DNA from: Micromonospora sp. CCTCC AA 2012012
GTDB taxonomy: Bacteria > Actinomycetota > Actinomycetes > Mycobacteriales > Micromonosporaceae
Assembly: GCF_040499845.1 (NCBI RefSeq)
Contig: NZ_CP159342.1
Span: 4,216,001 to 4,280,000 of the forward strand
DNA: 64,000 bases
Direction of reading: 5' to 3'
The notes under the pieces are model-generated. The model ran no database searches. It saw only the letters and a list, made by a program, of their open reading frames with translations, and was not told the DNA's origin. How positions within the stretch are numbered: position 1 is the stretch's first letter; each line of letters opens with the position of its first letter. Shown here piece by piece: positions 62,280 to 64,000 of the stretch. The translations under genes were made by a program, and so were the position numbers.

Positions 62280-62318
62280 GCCCGGTGACCCCGGCCCGGA
62301 GGGCCGCGGTCACCGGGC
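62280..62318. terminator. Hairpin between the DUF255 gene and purK
   Basis: GCCCGGTGACC (62280-62290) pairs perfectly with GGTCACCGGGC (62308-62318); the GC-rich loop can pair further (GGCCC/GGGCC). It lies just past the stop of the minus-strand DUF255 gene and before purK, separating the transcripts. Confidence 0.7.
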
Positions 62319-62321
62319 GGC

Positions 62322-64000
62322 TCAGCCCCGCAGCTGCGCCACCAGGTCGTCGACGTCGGTCACCGGCCGCTGACAGACGAAACCCCGGCAGACGTACGCG
62401 GTGGCACGCCCGTCGACCATCGGCCGGTCGGCGAGCAGCGGCACACCCGGCTGGTCGCTGCGGCCGGCCACCACCACCGCGCCGGGCGGGGCGTGCCGGT
62501 GCGCCGCCGCCACCAGCGGGTCACCGGTCGGGTCGTCGGTCACCACGGCGATCTCGTACGGCCCGGAGAGCAGCGCCTCGCCCACGGTGGCGGCGTAGCC
62601 GGTGAACCGGGCGTGCCGCCCGACGATCGGCGCCACGGTCGACAGGGTCACCTCCGCCGCCTCCCGGTAGCGCGTCTCCCCGCTCAGCGCCGCGTATGCG
62701 ACCAGCGCCGCGACGATGGCCGAGCGACCGGACGGGGTGGCGTTGTCGGTCGGGTCGGCGGGCCGGGTGACCAGCCGCTCGGCGTCGTCGGCGGTGTCGA
62801 AGAAGCCGCCGTCGGGCGCGGCGAAGCGGGCCAGCGCGGTGTCGAGGAGCTGACCGGCCAGTTCCAGCCAGCGCCCCTCGCCGGTGAGCTGGTGCAGGGC
62901 GCAGAACGCCTCCGCGACACAGCCGTAGTCCTCCAGCACGCCGGCCGGCTCACCGACCTGCTTGTCCCGGGAGACCCGGCGCAGCCGCCCGTCGACCAGG
63001 TGCGCGGTGGCCAGGTGTGCGGCGGTGTCCCGCATCGCGCCGTCGGCGACGATGGCGACCCCGTCCATCAGGTTCGCGTCCTCGTCGTCCGGGTTCGCGT
63101 ACAGGGCCGCGACCTGGAGGAACTCAGCGATGGCGGTGATCGCCAGGCCGTTCCAGGCGGCCACCACCTTGTCGTCCCGGGCCGGCTGGGGGCGGGTGTC
63201 CCGGGCGGCGAGCAGTCGACCGACGACGCCCTGCCAGCGGGCCCGTACCGCCGGGTCGGCGTCGTCGACGTCCCGGGCCAGCCGCAGCACGCTGCTGCCG
63301 TGCTCGAAGGTGCCCTCTTCCGTCACGGTGAAGAGGTCGGCGGCGAAGCGGCCGTCCTCCTCGCCCAGCGCCTCGACCAGCTGGGCCGGGGTCCAGACGT
63401 AGGTGAGGCCCTCGACGCCCTGGGTGTCCGCATCCAGGGCGGAAGCGAAGCCCTCGCCCGGCTTGTGCAGCTCGTCGGCGAGGAACCGGGCGGTGTCCCG
63501 GGCGACCCGGCGGGCCAGCCGGTCACCGGTGAGCCGCCAGAGCTGGGTGTAGACCCGCAGCAGCAGGGCGTTGTCGTAGAGCATCTTCTCGAAGTGCGGC
63601 ACCGTCCAGTGCCCGTCGACGGAATAGCGGGCGAATCCGCCGGCGAGCTGGTCGTAGAGGCCGCCGCGGGCCATCGCCTCGGCGGTGTGCCGGACGATCT
63701 CCAGGCTCTCCGCCGAGCCGGTGCGCTGGTGGTGCCGGAGCAGGAAGAGCAGGTTCATGTGCGGCGGGAACTTCGGCGCGCCGCCGAAACCGCCGTTGGT
63801 CCGGTCGTACTCCGTGGCGAGCTGCGCGGCAGCGGCGTCGAGCAGCTCGGCGGTGAGCGGGGCGGTGACCCCACCGACGGCCTGCGCGCCGCCGATCGCC
63901 TCGACCACCGCGGCACCCTGCTGGAGCACGGCGTCGCGCTGGTCGCGCCAGGCGGTGGCGACGGAGCCGAGCAGCCGGACGAAGTTCGCCCGGGGGAAGT
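62322..64000 (-). CDS. DUF255/thioredoxin-domain protein (YyaL/SSP411-like), N-terminus off the right edge
   Basis: About 560 C-terminal residues are present; the reading frame is open through base 64000, where FPRANFVRLLGSVATAWRDQ shows that an N-terminal thioredoxin-like DUF255 domain lies beyond the edge. The visible part is the six-hairpin-glycosidase-like region (GGFGGAPKFPPHMNLLFLL, GGLYDQLAGGFARYSVDGHW, HFEKMLYDNALLLRVYTQLW). The C-terminal CRGFVCQRP is also typical. Members are about 670 residues; the molecular function is not established. An internal ATG at 63929 should not be taken as the start. Confidence 0.92.
   Translation of the reverse strand, partial: FPRANFVRLLGSVATAWRDQRDAVLQQGAAVVEAIGGAQAVGGVTAPLTAELLDAAAAQLATEYDRTNGGFGGAPKFPPHMNLLFLLRHHQRTGSAESLEIVRHTAEAMARGGLYDQLAGGFARYSVDGHWTVPHFEKMLYDNALLLRVYTQLWRLTGDRLARRVARDTARFLADELHKPGEGFASALDADTQGVEGLTYVWTPAQLVEALGEEDGRFAADLFTVTEEGTFEHGSSVLRLARDVDDADPAVRARWQGVVGRLLAARDTRPQPARDDKVVAAWNGLAITAIAEFLQVAALYANPDDEDANLMDGVAIVADGAMRDTAAHLATAHLVDGRLRRVSRDKQVGEPAGVLEDYGCVAEAFCALHQLTGEGRWLELAGQLLDTALARFAAPDGGFFDTADDAERLVTRPADPTDNATPSGRSAIVAALVAYAALSGETRYREAAEVTLSTVAPIVGRHARFTGYAATVGEALLSGPYEIAVVTDDPTGDPLVAAAHRHAPPGAVVVAGRSDQPGVPLLADRPMVDGRATAYVCRGFVCQRPVTDVDDLVAQLRG

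Overview
The window is high-GC actinobacterial chromosome. WhiB, an FO synthase with fbiA/fbiB, DUF3499, TIGR03089, a DUF397 domain, an SCO7613-type membrane protein and the gene order point to Micromonosporaceae, most likely Micromonospora or a close relative. This is inference from gene content and synteny; no search was run. No rRNA, tRNA, CRISPR array, transposase or integrase was seen.

Layout. 1-1560: the edge of a secreted-protein gene, then three small minus-strand genes (one DivIVA-domain) that diverge from a small AlpA/excisionase-like regulator across a perfect 10-bp inverted repeat. 1721-8911: a four-gene type I restriction-modification operon with two consecutive hsdM genes, then hsdS and hsdR, the four joined by 1-4 bp overlaps; the second half of hsdS is conspicuously AT-rich. 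9017-12231: a GAF-domain regulator, an aldehyde dehydrogenase and a DUF779 protein. 12263-18829: a glycerol regulon in which iclR-glpK (minus) diverge from glpF-glpK-glpD (plus), with a paired IclR-type operator between them; glpF carries a one-base frameshift. 18991-19746: a G5/excalibur surface protein.

19930-32537 is an amine or guanidino-amine utilisation island. One minus-strand operon encodes a PotABCD-type ABC importer, a FAD amine oxidase-like enzyme, a saccharopine-dehydrogenase-like enzyme and an agmatinase-family ureohydrolase. A divergent Lrp/AsnC regulator sits beside it. Downstream, an aminotransferase, a PNPOx-like flavoprotein and a second FAD oxidoreductase form a plus-strand operon. 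The same 11-bp motif lies in the pot/lrp intergenic region and upstream of the aminotransferase, suggesting shared control.

32667-62257 is mostly conserved actinobacterial chromosome: DUF3499, a metallopeptidase-like protein, whiB, a three-gene DUF4331 operon, coenzyme F420 genes (fbiC, fbiA, fbiB), an ArsR-type regulator, a Nudix hydrolase, mannose-1-phosphate guanylyltransferase, a glycosyltransferase, TIGR03089, acetoacetyl-CoA synthetase, a thioesterase, an acyl-CoA dehydrogenase, UDP-glucose dehydrogenase, a very large membrane protein and purK-purE. The window ends inside a DUF255 (YyaL-like) gene. Several convergent gene pairs are separated by strong hairpins, and some intergenic spaces hold repeat elements that look like members of dispersed families.
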